From Dyadobacter psychrotolerans (GTDB lineage: Bacteria; Bacteroidota; Bacteroidia; Cytophagales; Spirosomataceae): 64,000 nucleotides of DNA. Below the pieces are notes generated by a model, which had not been told where the DNA came from, ran no database searches, and saw only the letters and a program-made list of their open reading frames with translations. Numbering within the stretch: the stretch's first letter is position 1; every line of letters starts with the position of its first letter. The stretch covers positions 124,001-188,000 of the forward strand of contig NZ_SMFL01000006.1 of NCBI RefSeq assembly GCF_004349265.1, in the 5' to 3' direction. Below are positions 27,059 to 37,002 of this stretch, piece by piece. The translations under genes and the position numbers were made by a program.

Positions 27059-28399
27059 ATGGCTAGAAAGATATTAACAGAGCATATCAACGTCCCCGGA
27101 ATAGAGACCTTCGAAGTTTATCGTAAACAGGGAGGTTATGCTGCCGTTGAGAAAGCATTAAAAACGCTGACGCCCGACGAGGTCGTTGAGGAAGCAAAAA
27201 AATCCGGGATACGCGGACGTGGAGGCGCAGGATTTCCAATGGGGATGAAATGGGGATTTCTAGCCAAGCCGGAAGGTATTCCACGTTACCTGGTTTGTAA
27301 TGCAGATGAATCCGAACCAGGGACTTTTAAAGATCACCATTTAATGAAATGCCTTCCTCATTTGTTGATTGAAGGTATGATCGTTTCCAGCTATGCTTTG
27401 GGAGCGAATAAGTCGTTTATATATGTACGGGGTGAACTGATGTATGTCATTCGCATCCTGGAAAAGGCAATTGCAGAAGCAAAAGCAAACGGATTTTTAG
27501 GTAAAAATATATTGGGCACGGGTTATGATCTGGAATTGGTCGTTCAATCCGGAGGTGGTGCCTACATTTGTGGTGAGGAAACTGCCCTTTTGGAATCCCT
27601 GGAAGGAAAAAGAGGAAATCCGCGTAACAAACCGCCTTTTCCGGCTGTAAAAGGATTGTATCAATCTCCAACCGTTGTTAACAATGTTGAATCTATCGCG
27701 AACATGCCATGGGTAATCAACAATGGTGGTGAAGCTTATTCGGCAATTGGAATCGGCCGGAGCACAGGTACAAAACTTATTTCCGCATCCGGCCATATTC
27801 AAAAACCTGGTGTTTATGAAATTGAACTGGGGCTTGGTGTTGAAGAATTTTTAAATTCTGACGAATACTGCGGAGGAATCCGTAAAGGTCATCATTTGAA
27901 AGCTTTGGTAGCCGGCGGTTCTTCTGTTCCTATCCTCCCTGCTCATTTAATAATGAAAACTGCAGCTGGTGAAGACAGGCTTATGAGTTATGAATCACTT
28001 TCAGACGGAGGGTTTGCAACTGGTACTATGATGGGATCCGGTGGTTTTATTGTTTTTGATGAAACAGCCTGTATCGTCCGTAATACCTGGAACTTCTCCC
28101 GCTTTTATCACCACGAATCCTGTGGACAATGCAGCCCCTGCCGTGAAGGTACTGGCTGGATGGAAAAGGTCCTGCACAGAATTGAGCATGGTCACGGAAG
28201 TATGCACGATATCGACCTTTTGGTGGATATTTCTAAAAAAATTGAAGGAAACACAATTTGTCCGCTTGGAGATGCAGCTGCGTGGCCGGTAGCCAGTGCT
28301 GTAAGGCATTTCCGTGATGAATTTATGTGGCACATTACCCATCCTCATGAAGCATCCCAACCTGGTGCAGTTTATCAGGGTGAAATGGCATTGGTATAA
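27059..28399 (+). CDS. nuoF: NADH-quinone oxidoreductase subunit F
   Basis: The 51-kDa-type subunit that binds NADH and FMN and holds [4Fe-4S] cluster N3. The 446-residue protein has the FMN/NADH segments GRGGAGFPMGMKW (about residue 52) and GGGAYICGEETALLESLEG (about 163), and the N3 ligands ESCGQCSPCREGT with the fourth Cys in GNTICPLGD. Length and order fit the family. It starts 29 bases after nuoE and is followed by the short nuoG. Confidence 0.97.
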   Translation: MARKILTEHINVPGIETFEVYRKQGGYAAVEKALKTLTPDEVVEEAKKSGIRGRGGAGFPMGMKWGFLAKPEGIPRYLVCNADESEPGTFKDHHLMKCLPHLLIEGMIVSSYALGANKSFIYVRGELMYVIRILEKAIAEAKANGFLGKNILGTGYDLELVVQSGGGAYICGEETALLESLEGKRGNPRNKPPFPAVKGLYQSPTVVNNVESIANMPWVINNGGEAYSAIGIGRSTGTKLISASGHIQKPGVYEIELGLGVEEFLNSDEYCGGIRKGHHLKALVAGGSSVPILPAHLIMKTAAGEDRLMSYESLSDGGFATGTMMGSGGFIVFDETACIVRNTWNFSRFYHHESCGQCSPCREGTGWMEKVLHRIEHGHGSMHDIDLLVDISKKIEGNTICPLGDAAAWPVASAVRHFRDEFMWHITHPHEASQPGAVYQGEMALV

Positions 28400-28431
28400 A
28401 AAAATTAAGGTGTGATTCCTAATAATATAAA

Positions 28432-29547
28432 ATGGAAGAAGTAAAACCACAATTGATAAAAATTACTTTCGACGGAATTGAGGTCGAAGTAGAGCCAGGG
28501 ACTACCATCATGCAGGCTGCACGTAAAATTGCAGAAGCTGATGACAGTCAGGCGGGGTTAGTTCCTCCGGCAATGTGCTACTACAAACCACTTCCTTCTT
28601 CGGGAGGAAAATGCCGTGCCTGCTTGGTTCGTGTTGCTCAGGGATCTACAAAAGATCCACGTCCGATGCCCAAGCTGGTCCCATCCTGTATCACACAGGT
28701 CCAGGAAGGAATGGTCGTTGAAAACACAACCAATGAGGCTGTTTTAGATACACGTAAAAGTATTGTTGAATTCCTGTTAATCAACCATCCGCTCGACTGC
28801 CCCGTGTGTGATCAGGCTGGAGAATGTCATTTACAGGATTTTGCCTTCGAACATGGTTCAGCAAAAACCCGTTATGAAGAAGAAAGAAGGACTTTTGATA
28901 AAATAGACATTGGTCCGTTCATTCAGCTGCACATGACACGATGCATTCTTTGCTATCGTTGTGTTTATACAGCCGATCAGATTACGAACAAACGTGAACA
29001 TGGTGTAATGGGACGTGGTGACGCCTCGGAAATCAGTACATATATTGAAAAAGCTATCGATAACGATTTTTCAGGAAACGTAATAGATGTTTGTCCGGTT
29101 GGTGCTTTAACTGATAAAACCTATCGTTTCAAAAACCGCGTATGGTTTACCAAGCCGGAAGATGCACACTGTGATTGTGATAAATGCTCCGGGAAAGTAG
29201 TTCTTTGGTATCGTGGTGATGAAGTTATCCGTGTAACTGCCCGTAAAAATGTTTGGGGCGAAGTAAACGAGTTTATCTGCAACACCTGCCGTTTTGAAAG
29301 AAAGAAAACCAGCGACTGGGTTTTGGAAGGACCTACAAAAGTGAAACGCAGCTCTGTTATTTCTGCAAATAAATACCGTGCAAACCTTGTTACAAAACCG
29401 GATTTCGCAGTGAAACTTGCAGCTACGCAGTTTAAAAATATCGATGACAGCCGTCCTTATGTTACGGATACAGAAACCATCCGTGAACAAAGCGTGGAAA
29501 ACAATGACAAAGCGAACCATCGCTCTCTCTTATCTCGAAACAACTAA
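28432..29547 (+). CDS. nuoG: NADH-quinone oxidoreductase subunit G, short form
   Basis: The subunit that passes electrons from NuoF to NuoI. It is only 371 residues, against roughly 700-900 for NuoG in many bacteria. The N-terminal ferredoxin-like domain (cysteines in CYYKPLPSSGGKCRACLV), the H-x3-C segment HPLDCPVCDQAGEC and the CILCYRC...DVCPVGAL cluster site are all present. A later pair (CDCDKC and CNTC) matches the start of the molybdopterin-type domain, but the rest of that domain is missing. The sequence ends with a divergent polar tail. A short form is known in some Bacteroidota lineages as I recall, so truncation is likely ancestral rather than damage. Confidence 0.9.
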   Translation: MEEVKPQLIKITFDGIEVEVEPGTTIMQAARKIAEADDSQAGLVPPAMCYYKPLPSSGGKCRACLVRVAQGSTKDPRPMPKLVPSCITQVQEGMVVENTTNEAVLDTRKSIVEFLLINHPLDCPVCDQAGECHLQDFAFEHGSAKTRYEEERRTFDKIDIGPFIQLHMTRCILCYRCVYTADQITNKREHGVMGRGDASEISTYIEKAIDNDFSGNVIDVCPVGALTDKTYRFKNRVWFTKPEDAHCDCDKCSGKVVLWYRGDEVIRVTARKNVWGEVNEFICNTCRFERKKTSDWVLEGPTKVKRSSVISANKYRANLVTKPDFAVKLAATQFKNIDDSRPYVTDTETIREQSVENNDKANHRSLLSRNN

Positions 29548-29593
29548 ACATTGCCGTTGTTAACGGTGCTGTTATTTAATAACTGAATTAAAA

Positions 29594-30673
29594 ATGGAAT
29601 TAACGGAGTTCGTCATTAAGACCATAACAATATTTGTTGTTTTTGTTCTTACCCTGGTCATTGCCATGTACTCAACATGGGGTGAAAGAAAAGTGGCCGG
29701 TTTCATTCAGGACCGGATGGGACCTAACAGAGCGGGACCGGGCGGATTGCTTCAGCCACTAGCTGATGCAGGAAAAATGTTCTTTAAAGAAGATTTTATA
29801 CCTGCTCTTGCAAACAAGTGGCTGTTTATTGCAGGTCCCAGTTTAGCAATGCTTACTGCTCTTCTGGCCAGCGCTGTTATTCCTTTTGGAAGTACTTTTA
29901 AATGGGATGGTCATGAAGTTGTTCTGCAAGGTGTAGAATCCAACATCGGCATTTTATATGTATTTGGTGTTGTTGCACTTGGTGTGTACGGTATCATGGT
30001 AGGTGGCTGGGCATCCAACAACAAATTTTCGTTGCTTGGCGCCATTCGTGCTGCATCTCAAAATATCAGTTACGAGGTGGCAATGGGTCTGTCGCTGATC
30101 GCGATTTTAATGATGAGCAGTTCTCTTTCACTGGGAGAAATCGTTTCACAACAGCATGGCGGTAATTGGAACATTTTTTATCAGCCACTCGGATTTATCA
30201 TTTTTATTACATGCTCGTTTGCAGAATGTAACCGGGTACCGTTTGACCTTCCTGAATGCGAAACGGAGCTTGTAGGTGGTTATCATACAGAATACGGAAG
30301 TATGAAACTTGGTTTTTATCTGTTTGCTGAGTACATCAATATGTTTGTTTCATCGGCTATTATTTCAGTTCTCTATTTTGGAGGTTATAATTATCCGGGA
30401 ATGGATTGGGTTTATAATCAACTGACTGCCGCATTAGGATCTGAAACTGGACACAATGTTGCTACGCTGATCGGAACCGCCGTCTTCTTTGGAAAAGCAT
30501 TGTTCTTCATCTTCTTCTACATGTGGGTTCGCTGGACAATTCCTCGTTTCCGTTATGATCAATTGATGAACCTAGGATGGAAAAAACTGATCCCGTTAGC
30601 TATCTTTAACATTATTATCACCGGTGCAGCTACGCTTTTTTTAAAGCCGCTTATCACTGCCTGGTTGAATTAA
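29594..30673 (+). CDS. nuoH: NADH-quinone oxidoreductase subunit H
   Basis: This membrane subunit (ND1 type) joins the peripheral and membrane arms and forms much of the quinone tunnel. The 359-residue protein has about eight or nine membrane helices. Hallmark loops are present: ERKVAGFIQDRMGPNRAGP near residue 31, the conserved AECNRVPFDLPECETELVGGYHTEY loop (positions about 211-235), and WVRWTIPRFRYDQLM close to the C-terminus. It follows nuoG by 46 bases. Everything expected for function is intact. Confidence 0.97.
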   Translation: MELTEFVIKTITIFVVFVLTLVIAMYSTWGERKVAGFIQDRMGPNRAGPGGLLQPLADAGKMFFKEDFIPALANKWLFIAGPSLAMLTALLASAVIPFGSTFKWDGHEVVLQGVESNIGILYVFGVVALGVYGIMVGGWASNNKFSLLGAIRAASQNISYEVAMGLSLIAILMMSSSLSLGEIVSQQHGGNWNIFYQPLGFIIFITCSFAECNRVPFDLPECETELVGGYHTEYGSMKLGFYLFAEYINMFVSSAIISVLYFGGYNYPGMDWVYNQLTAALGSETGHNVATLIGTAVFFGKALFFIFFYMWVRWTIPRFRYDQLMNLGWKKLIPLAIFNIIITGAATLFLKPLITAWLN

Positions 30674-30691
30674 CATATAATACGTATTGCC

Positions 30692-31285
30692 ATGCAATTG
30701 ACAAATCGCTCGAAGCAAGTAAGCAATAAAGAAATGACGCTGATGGAACGCGCCTACCTGCCGGCTATTGCGACCGGTCTGGCGATAACACTGAAGCACT
30801 TTTTTGCTAAAAAAGTTACCATACAGTATCCCGAAGTAAAACGTTACCTCGGCCCTGTTTTTCGTGGACGTCATATTTTGAAAAGAGATGAAGACGGAAA
30901 AGAAAGATGTACTGCGTGTGGACTTTGTGCTGTTGCCTGCCCTGCAGAAGCCATTTCTATGGTTGCAGCCGAGCGTATTAAAGGTGAAGAGAATTTGTAC
31001 CGTGAAGAAAAATATGCTGCGGTTTATGAAGTAAATATGCTGCGCTGCATTTTCTGCGGATTGTGTGAAGAAGCTTGCCCTAAACAGGCGGTCTATTTAC
31101 GCCATGACGAATTTATTCCTGTTTTCTCCGACCGTGACCAGGTGATATGGGGTAAAGATTTATTGGTTGAAGACATGAACAACCGTTACACACGTGAAGC
31201 CTGGACAAAAGAAGAAGCAAGGGCTTTAGACAACAAAAGAGCAAATGGCGAAGTAACAAACGTCGTTCCCCGCGCTATTCCCTGA
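30692..31285 (+). CDS. nuoI: NADH-quinone oxidoreductase subunit I
   Basis: The 23-kDa-type ferredoxin subunit, which holds clusters N6a and N6b and feeds electrons to N2 in NuoB. The 197-residue protein has two intact 4Fe-4S motifs: CTACGLCAVACP at about residue 71 and CIFCGLCEEACP at about 117. The N-terminal amphipathic stretch anchors it to the membrane arm in this family. The polar C-terminal tail (about 30 residues after the second domain) is longer than in short homologues. nuoJ starts 32 bases downstream. Confidence 0.96.
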   Translation: MQLTNRSKQVSNKEMTLMERAYLPAIATGLAITLKHFFAKKVTIQYPEVKRYLGPVFRGRHILKRDEDGKERCTACGLCAVACPAEAISMVAAERIKGEENLYREEKYAAVYEVNMLRCIFCGLCEEACPKQAVYLRHDEFIPVFSDRDQVIWGKDLLVEDMNNRYTREAWTKEEARALDNKRANGEVTNVVPRAIP

Positions 31286-31317
31286 TTTTTTTGACCATTT
31301 CAATTTGCCGTAATTAT

Positions 31318-31836
31318 ATGAATCCGTCGCTGTCATTTTTCTACTTTTTATCATTCCTGACAATCCTCAGTGCATTGATGGTTATACTTTCCCGTAACCC
31401 AATCCACAGCGTATTGTATCTGATTCTTACGTTTTTTACACTTTCAGGACATTATATTTTACTAAACGCACAATTTCTGGCAGCAGTAAATATCATTGTT
31501 TATGCCGGTGCTATCATGGTTCTTTTCCTGTTTGTAATTATGTTCTTAAACATTAAACAGGATCACGAAGAAGCACGTACCAATATATCCAAGATTGCGG
31601 GTGCTATTGTTGGCGGGACTGTTTTTGTAATTCTTTTTGGAGCTTACAGAAAAAGTGTAGTTCCGTCTTACGATCCAAACCAATTTGATTCGCAGGTAGG
31701 TATGATTGAAAGTCTGGGGCAATTACTTTTCCGTGATTATCTGCTTCCTTTTGAACTTGCTTCTATCCTGTTGCTGGTAGCAATGGTGGGTGCAGTAATG
31801 CTTGGGAAACGGGAAATTGGAGAAAGACATTTCTAA
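31318..31836 (+). CDS. nuoJ: NADH-quinone oxidoreductase subunit J
   Basis: The ND6-type membrane subunit of complex I. The 172-residue protein has five membrane helices and the signature helix NIIVYAGAIMVLFLFVIMFL (about 60-79), whose pi-bulge is linked to proton coupling. I chose the ATG at 31318 (MNPSLSFFY); the frame also opens at a TTG 27 bases upstream. The ending VGAVMLGKREIG is typical, so the protein is complete. It is the last gene of this nuo cluster: a terminator follows at once, and nuoK, nuoL, nuoM and nuoN are absent. Confidence 0.94.
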   Translation: MNPSLSFFYFLSFLTILSALMVILSRNPIHSVLYLILTFFTLSGHYILLNAQFLAAVNIIVYAGAIMVLFLFVIMFLNIKQDHEEARTNISKIAGAIVGGTVFVILFGAYRKSVVPSYDPNQFDSQVGMIESLGQLLFRDYLLPFELASILLLVAMVGAVMLGKREIGERHF

Positions 31837-31858
31837 AAAACCTGAAATACATCATAGT

Positions 31859-31888
31859 AAAGCGGTTCATAACAGAGCCGCTTTTTTT
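31859..31888 (+). terminator. Intrinsic terminator of the nuo operon
   Basis: AAAGCGGTTC pairs with GAGCCGCTTT (one G-T wobble) and runs into seven T residues. It lies 22 bases after nuoJ and so closes the operon before any nuoK could be read. Confidence 0.88.
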
Positions 31889-31942
31889 GTGCATTTCTAT
31901 TAATAAAAGTCTTATCAGACGATTTTAGAATATAGTAAAATA

Positions 31943-31973
31943 AAAAAGGAGCCGCTTCTTTCGAAACGACTCC
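31943..31973 (-). terminator. Intrinsic terminator of gcvP
   Basis: An 11-bp stem (31948-31958 with 31963-31973, two wobbles) around a four-base loop, followed on the minus strand by TTTTTTA. It lies 22 bases past the gcvP stop. Confidence 0.82.
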
Positions 31974-31995
31974 CTTCATTTGACTTTTAAATAAC

Positions 31996-34884
31996 CTATT
32001 CTACCTCCGCATAGGCTTCAACAGGTATACATGAACAGATCAGATTACGATCTCCGTAGGCACTGTCAACACGGCTTACACTAGGCCAGAATTTATTAAA
32101 TCTTAAATGAGGCAATGGAAAAACAGCTTTCTCGCGGCTGTATGAACGGTTCCAACCTTCATTCATCACAACACGTGAAGTGTGAGGTGCATGTTTCAAT
32201 ACGTTATCAACACGATCAGCAATACCTTCTTCCACTTCACGTATTTCATTACGGATTGCAATCATTGTATCACAGAACCTATCCAACTCAGCTTTCGATT
32301 CAGATTCCGTTGGTTCGATCATCAATGTCCCTGCAACCGGGAATGACAAAGTTGGTGCATGGAAACCATAATCCATCAAACGTTTTGCGATATCTTCTGC
32401 CTCTACGCCGAACGATTTAAAAGGACGGCAATCCAAAATCATTTCATGTGCGCAGCGACCGTTTGTTCCGGTGTAAAGCACTTCATAATGGCCATTAAGA
32501 CGTTCCTTGATATAGTTCGCGTTCAGGATAGCAAATTTGGTTGCATTTGTAAGACCATCGCCGCCCATCATGGAGATATAAGCATAAGAGATAGTCAGGA
32601 TACTTGCACTTCCGTAAGGCGCTGCTGAAACTGCACCGGCTTCTCCGTTTGTGAGATGTTCTGGAAGCGTACTAAAATTTACGTGGCCTGGTAAAAACGG
32701 CATCAAATGTTCTGCAACACCAATCGGGCCAACGCCGGGGCCGCCTCCACCATGAGGTATACAGAATGTTTTGTGCAGATTAAGGTGACAAACGTCCGCT
32801 CCGATAGTTGCAGGACTTGTCAAACCAACCTGAGCATTCATATTTGCGCCATCCATATAAACCTGCCCTCCGTGTGAGTGGATCATCGCACAGATTTCAA
32901 TGATACTTTCCTCGTAAACACCGTGTGTTGAAGGATAAGTTACCATCAAACAGGATAGTTCGTTGCTGTACTGCTCCGCTCTTGCTTTCAGATCAGCTAC
33001 ATCAATATTTCCTCTTTCATCACATTTCGTAACTACCACCTTCATTCCAGCCATTACAGCAGAAGCGGGGTTCGTACCATGTGCAGATGAAGGAATCAAA
33101 ACAACATTTCTATGGAAATCTCCGCGGCTTTCATGATAAGCCCGGATGGCCATCAATCCTGCATATTCACCTTGTGCTCCGGAATTAGGCTGGAACGACA
33201 TCGCTGCAAAACCGGTAATTTCGCACAACCAAACATTAAGTTCACTTACCAGCTGCGCATAACCTCCAACCTGATTGGTTGGTGCAAAAGGATGGATCGC
33301 TCCAAACTCCGGCCAGGTTAATGGAATCATTTCAGCCGTTGCGTTCAGTTTCATAGTACAGCTACCCAAAGAAATCATTGAGTGAACCAGCGATAGATCC
33401 TTATTTTCCAAAGATTTCAAATAACGCAGCATCTCATGTTCCGTATGATGCGTATTGAAAACCGGGTGAGTAAGATAAGAAGAAGTACGAGCGAGATTTT
33501 CAGGAATAAACAATTCCATCTCTTCGTCGATTACCAATTCTCCCTGGAAACCGGACACCTCCGCAAACACATTCAGAATGGCAATAACGTCGTCAAAAGT
33601 CTTGGCTTCGTCAAAAGATACTCCGATGGTTTCATCTTTGTTGTATCTCAAATTAATACCCCACTTTTCGGCCTGTTCTTTTATTTTTCTTGTTAATGTA
33701 GTCTGAATCGTTACTGTATCAAAGTACTTATCAGTCAACACTGTATAATTAAACTTTTTAATCGTTTCAACAAACAAGTGCGTCAAACCATGAACTCTTG
33801 CCGATATTGTTTTAATACCTTCCGGCCCGTGATAAACAGAATAAGCTCCTGCAATAACAGCAAGCAAAACCTGTGCTGTACAAATGTTTGAAGTTGCTTT
33901 CTCACGGCGGATGTGCTGCTCACGGGTTTGAAGCGCCATTCTCAAAGCACTATTTCCCTCCGCGTCAACAGATATACCGATAATACGTCCGGGAATATGA
34001 CGTTTAAACGAGTCTTTTGTGGCAAAATAAGCAGCATGCGGTCCGCCGTAACCCATAGGTACACCAAAACGCTGGGAAGATCCAACCACCACGTCCGCTC
34101 CCATTTCGCCAGGTGATTTTAGCAGAGCAAGAGCTAGCAAATCAGCTGCAACCGCTACGGACAAATTCACTTCATGAGCCGAAGCAATAAAATCCGTATA
34201 ATCAATTACTTCTCCGTTTGTAGCAGGATATTGAACCAATACCGCATACAGATTTTCATCCGTAAGGTCAACCGTTGCATGATTACCAACAATCACATCA
34301 ATACCAATCGGCTTAGCTCTTGTGTAGATCAGGTCAATTGTTTGCGGATGACAAAGTTCTGAAACAAAAAATGTATTTCCCTTTTTTCGTGAAGAAGGGC
34401 GCAGACTGTGAAGCATAGTCATTGCTTCTGCTGCCGCAGTTGCTTCATCCAGAAGAGAAGCATTCGCGATTTCCATCCCAGTCAGATCGGTAATAACCGT
34501 TTGAAAATTTAGAAGCATTTCAAGGCGTCCCTGTGCTATTTCTGCCTGGTATGGCGTATAAGCCGTATACCAGGCCGGATTTTCAAGAATATTCCGAAGT
34601 ATTACATTAGGTGTAACGGTATCATAATAACCAGTTCCAATGTATGATTTCAATATGGCATTTTTACGTGCTACCTTTTTAATTCCCTGCAAAAATTCCT
34701 GCTCTGATTTTGCTTTTGGCAAATTCAATGGCTTTGGTAAACGAATAGCTGCAGGAATGGTTTGGTCAATCAATTCATCGAGTGAAGCGGCTCCAACGGT
34801 ACTCAACATTTCCTGTAATTCCTGCTCATCTTTACCATGATGACGGCTTTCGAATTTGTCTTGGCTGCGAAGATTAATTTTCAT
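31996..34884 (-). CDS. gcvP: Glycine dehydrogenase (decarboxylating), P-protein
   Basis: The PLP-dependent P-protein of the glycine cleavage system, which decarboxylates glycine and transfers the aminomethyl group to lipoyl H-protein. At 962 residues it is the fused, full-length form rather than separate GcvPA/GcvPB. The PLP lysine lies in the segment [17 protein letters not shown] near residue 705, and the N-terminal half has [13 protein letters not shown] and [15 protein letters not shown], both typical. GcvT and GcvH are not nearby. A TACTTTTG box at 34928-34935 on the minus strand is a candidate -7 element, but no well-spaced -33 box is visible. Confidence 0.97.
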   Translation of the reverse strand: MKINLRSQDKFESRHHGKDEQELQEMLSTVGAASLDELIDQTIPAAIRLPKPLNLPKAKSEQEFLQGIKKVARKNAILKSYIGTGYYDTVTPNVILRNILENPAWYTAYTPYQAEIAQGRLEMLLNFQTVITDLTGMEIANASLLDEATAAAEAMTMLHSLRPSSRKKGNTFFVSELCHPQTIDLIYTRAKPIGIDVIVGNHATVDLTDENLYAVLVQYPATNGEVIDYTDFIASAHEVNLSVAVAADLLALALLKSPGEMGADVVVGSSQRFGVPMGYGGPHAAYFATKDSFKRHIPGRIIGISVDAEGNSALRMALQTREQHIRREKATSNICTAQVLLAVIAGAYSVYHGPEGIKTISARVHGLTHLFVETIKKFNYTVLTDKYFDTVTIQTTLTRKIKEQAEKWGINLRYNKDETIGVSFDEAKTFDDVIAILNVFAEVSGFQGELVIDEEMELFIPENLARTSSYLTHPVFNTHHTEHEMLRYLKSLENKDLSLVHSMISLGSCTMKLNATAEMIPLTWPEFGAIHPFAPTNQVGGYAQLVSELNVWLCEITGFAAMSFQPNSGAQGEYAGLMAIRAYHESRGDFHRNVVLIPSSAHGTNPASAVMAGMKVVVTKCDERGNIDVADLKARAEQYSNELSCLMVTYPSTHGVYEESIIEICAMIHSHGGQVYMDGANMNAQVGLTSPATIGADVCHLNLHKTFCIPHGGGGPGVGPIGVAEHLMPFLPGHVNFSTLPEHLTNGEAGAVSAAPYGSASILTISYAYISMMGGDGLTNATKFAILNANYIKERLNGHYEVLYTGTNGRCAHEMILDCRPFKSFGVEAEDIAKRLMDYGFHAPTLSFPVAGTLMIEPTESESKAELDRFCDTMIAIRNEIREVEEGIADRVDNVLKHAPHTSRVVMNEGWNRSYSREKAVFPLPHLRFNKFWPSVSRVDSAYGDRNLICSCIPVEAYAEVE

Positions 34885-35016
34885 CTAACTTGGGCTAACA
34901 AAGCCATTAATATTTGGTTATAAAGTACAAAAGTAAGCAAAACCAACCAAATCTTTTACAGAATGATCGCATTGCTTACTCTTGAATATGTACAAAATTG
35001 GAATTAAAATACCGAC

Positions 35017-35223
35017 TTAATGATTAGGACATCCACAGTCCGTTTTCCGCTTGAATATTCCAAGGATTTTTTTGGATTTGGGCTTTTGAAAACCTTTAAA
35101 TTTCTTTTTTTTCTTTCCCAAAAGTTCTGCTTTAACTTTTTCAGGGCTTGCCTGTAAAGGCTGCATTCCTGCAACACCAAGGGTCATCACAAAAATCAAT
35201 AAAAGAGAAATAAATTTTTTCAT
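35017..35223 (-). CDS. Small secreted basic protein with C-terminal CGC motif
   Basis: This 68-residue protein has a signal peptide (about 1-26, MKKFISLLLIFVMTLGVAG and then QPLQAS) and a very basic mature part of about 42 residues with KKKKKFKGFQKPKSKK. It ends in DCGCPNH. The frame is open from 35268, but the ATG at 35223 gives the natural signal peptide start. It could be a periplasmic or surface peptide; the Cys pair might bind metal or form a disulfide. I do not recognise a characterised family. It lies between gcvP and the metallophosphoesterase on the same strand. Confidence 0.65.
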   Translation of the reverse strand: MKKFISLLLIFVMTLGVAGMQPLQASPEKVKAELLGKKKKKFKGFQKPKSKKILGIFKRKTDCGCPNH

Positions 35224-35312
35224 AACCAAATCTTTGAATTGCTTAAATATGATAATGTAACGTAACAATTTCGTTATCAGTATGAATTACGAATCGGTTT
35301 AACAATAAAAAT

Positions 35313-36569
35313 CTATGCTTTTACTAACTCCATAATGGTGATTTCAGGAAGGATACCTACTCTTCCGGGATATCCCAAATAGCCAAAACCTCGGTTTACG
35401 TATAAAAACTGTTCATTTTCTTCATACAATCCTGCCCACTCTTTGTACTTATACTGAACCGGACTCCATTTGAGCTTCCCGATTTCAACGCCAAACTGCA
35501 TTCCGTGTGTGTGACCTGCAAAAGCGATGTCAATATCTTTATATTTTGGCAGTACTTGTTCGCGCCAATGGCTTGGGTCGTGAGATAGCAATAGTTTCAC
35601 CGGGTAGTTATCTGTCCCCTGATAAGCTTTTTCAAGATTACCGTATTTTGCAAAATTTCCTGCTCCCCAGTTTTGAATACCGATCAGCCCGATTTCTTCT
35701 CCGTCAACTCTTATTGCTTTATTTTCATCCAGCATCAGGTTCCAACCCAAAAGTTTGTGCGCTTTTTTCAGATCAGCCAGATTGTTAAGTTTTGCTTCCT
35801 TACTTGCCCACTGAAAATAATCACCATAATCGTGATTTCCCAGCGTGGAGTGAACACCAAGTGGTGCCTTAACTTTGTCAAAAATATCGATATAATCTTT
35901 TACTTCCATTGCCCGGTCATTCACGAGATCACCGGTAAAAAAAGCAATATCCGGTTTTTCCTTCATGAGCATCTCTACACCACCTTTAACCGCAGTTTTA
36001 TTAAAAAAGCTGCCTGAATGTATATCCGAAAGCTGAGCGATTTTAATCCCATCAAAAGCCTTTGGTAAATTTTTCAATGGCACTTTTATTTTTCTGATCC
36101 TGTAATCGTGTGCGCCGGAAATAATACCAAAAGCAAAAGTGCCCATTAAACCCGCACCTGCAACAATCGCCGTGGTCGCCAGAAATTCAGAACGGGGAAT
36201 GGTTGGCTCACCGGTTACAGCAGACGGTACGGCCGCAGAAGGAAAAACGATGCTGATTAACCACTGTACAAACCTACGAATGTCGTCAATCAACAACACG
36301 ACAACCGCCAGAAGTTTTGACAAATAAGGAATTGCGATAAAAGCAAAAATAAAAGTTCTTACGTTACGGCTAAAATAATCGGCCGGAAGCAGCTGCATTA
36401 ATACATAAGCGAGCAGTGTGAGCGCAGTGAACGTCCAGTACGCTCCGCCAATCCAGCGCTGGGTTACGGGTGTCAGACTACGAATTGCCAAACGAAGTCC
36501 CTGCCATACATACCAGTCAATAGCAACAAGTATGAATGTCAATAATATAAAAAAAAATGTTCGGTTCAT
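35313..36569 (-). CDS. Membrane-anchored metallophosphoesterase
   Basis: A 418-residue protein with an N-terminal membrane region of about four helices (residues about 5-25, 42-62, 72-95, 130-150), then a calcineurin-like phosphoesterase domain. The metal-binding motifs occur in order: DIHSGSF (about 185), GDLVNDR, GNHDYG, LLSHDP and GHTHGMQFG (about 370). It resembles the YkuE/YaeI-type enzymes, some of which act on lipid-linked diphosphates such as UDP-diacylglucosamine. Substrate cannot be told from sequence. It is probably monocistronic, followed by the small secreted gene. Confidence 0.92.
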   Translation of the reverse strand: MNRTFFFILLTFILVAIDWYVWQGLRLAIRSLTPVTQRWIGGAYWTFTALTLLAYVLMQLLPADYFSRNVRTFIFAFIAIPYLSKLLAVVVLLIDDIRRFVQWLISIVFPSAAVPSAVTGEPTIPRSEFLATTAIVAGAGLMGTFAFGIISGAHDYRIRKIKVPLKNLPKAFDGIKIAQLSDIHSGSFFNKTAVKGGVEMLMKEKPDIAFFTGDLVNDRAMEVKDYIDIFDKVKAPLGVHSTLGNHDYGDYFQWASKEAKLNNLADLKKAHKLLGWNLMLDENKAIRVDGEEIGLIGIQNWGAGNFAKYGNLEKAYQGTDNYPVKLLLSHDPSHWREQVLPKYKDIDIAFAGHTHGMQFGVEIGKLKWSPVQYKYKEWAGLYEENEQFLYVNRGFGYLGYPGRVGILPEITIMELVKA

Positions 36570-36780
36570 TTAATGATTGTAGGATATATCACGGGTAAAC
36601 ACAGCTGATGCGTTTCTCGTTCGATTATCCGGAACGATTTGGAAAGTTGTTGTTTTAAAGGAATAATTCTGCTTTCCAGCGGTCCGGATTTATACCTGAA
36701 CGGTAAAGTTTATAAATTTGCGTCAGGGTAAAAGATCAAGAGATTTTACCAAACAAATAACAATAGCTTAAATATCCAAT

Positions 36781-37002
36781 ATGCCGGAATTTGATTTTAA
36801 ACGATTTCACATCCGCTCCATGAACGCAGGTTCTGATGAAGAACGCGGAGCAATAAACCAGGAGTTAAAGGATTTGTATGCCTCACTTTCTGAAGAAGAC
36901 AAAAAAGATTTTAACGAACAGCTTCAGAAATTCTTAACAACTCAGGTTGCAAGAATAAAATCAGATTACGAATCTGTTCACGGACTGGACAGGCCAAATT
37001 AA
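36781..37002 (+). CDS. Small conserved cytoplasmic protein, unknown function
   Basis: A 73-residue acidic, mostly helical protein with no signal peptide. The core ELKDLYASLSEEDKKDFNEQ suggests a two-helix bundle. I recall similar short proteins in Bacteroidota genomes but no function. Its stop codon overlaps the stop codon of the convergent yqgE gene by two bases (TAA at 37000-37002 against 36999-37001), so the two transcripts must overlap. Confidence 0.7.
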   Translation: MPEFDFKRFHIRSMNAGSDEERGAINQELKDLYASLSEEDKKDFNEQLQKFLTTQVARIKSDYESVHGLDRPN

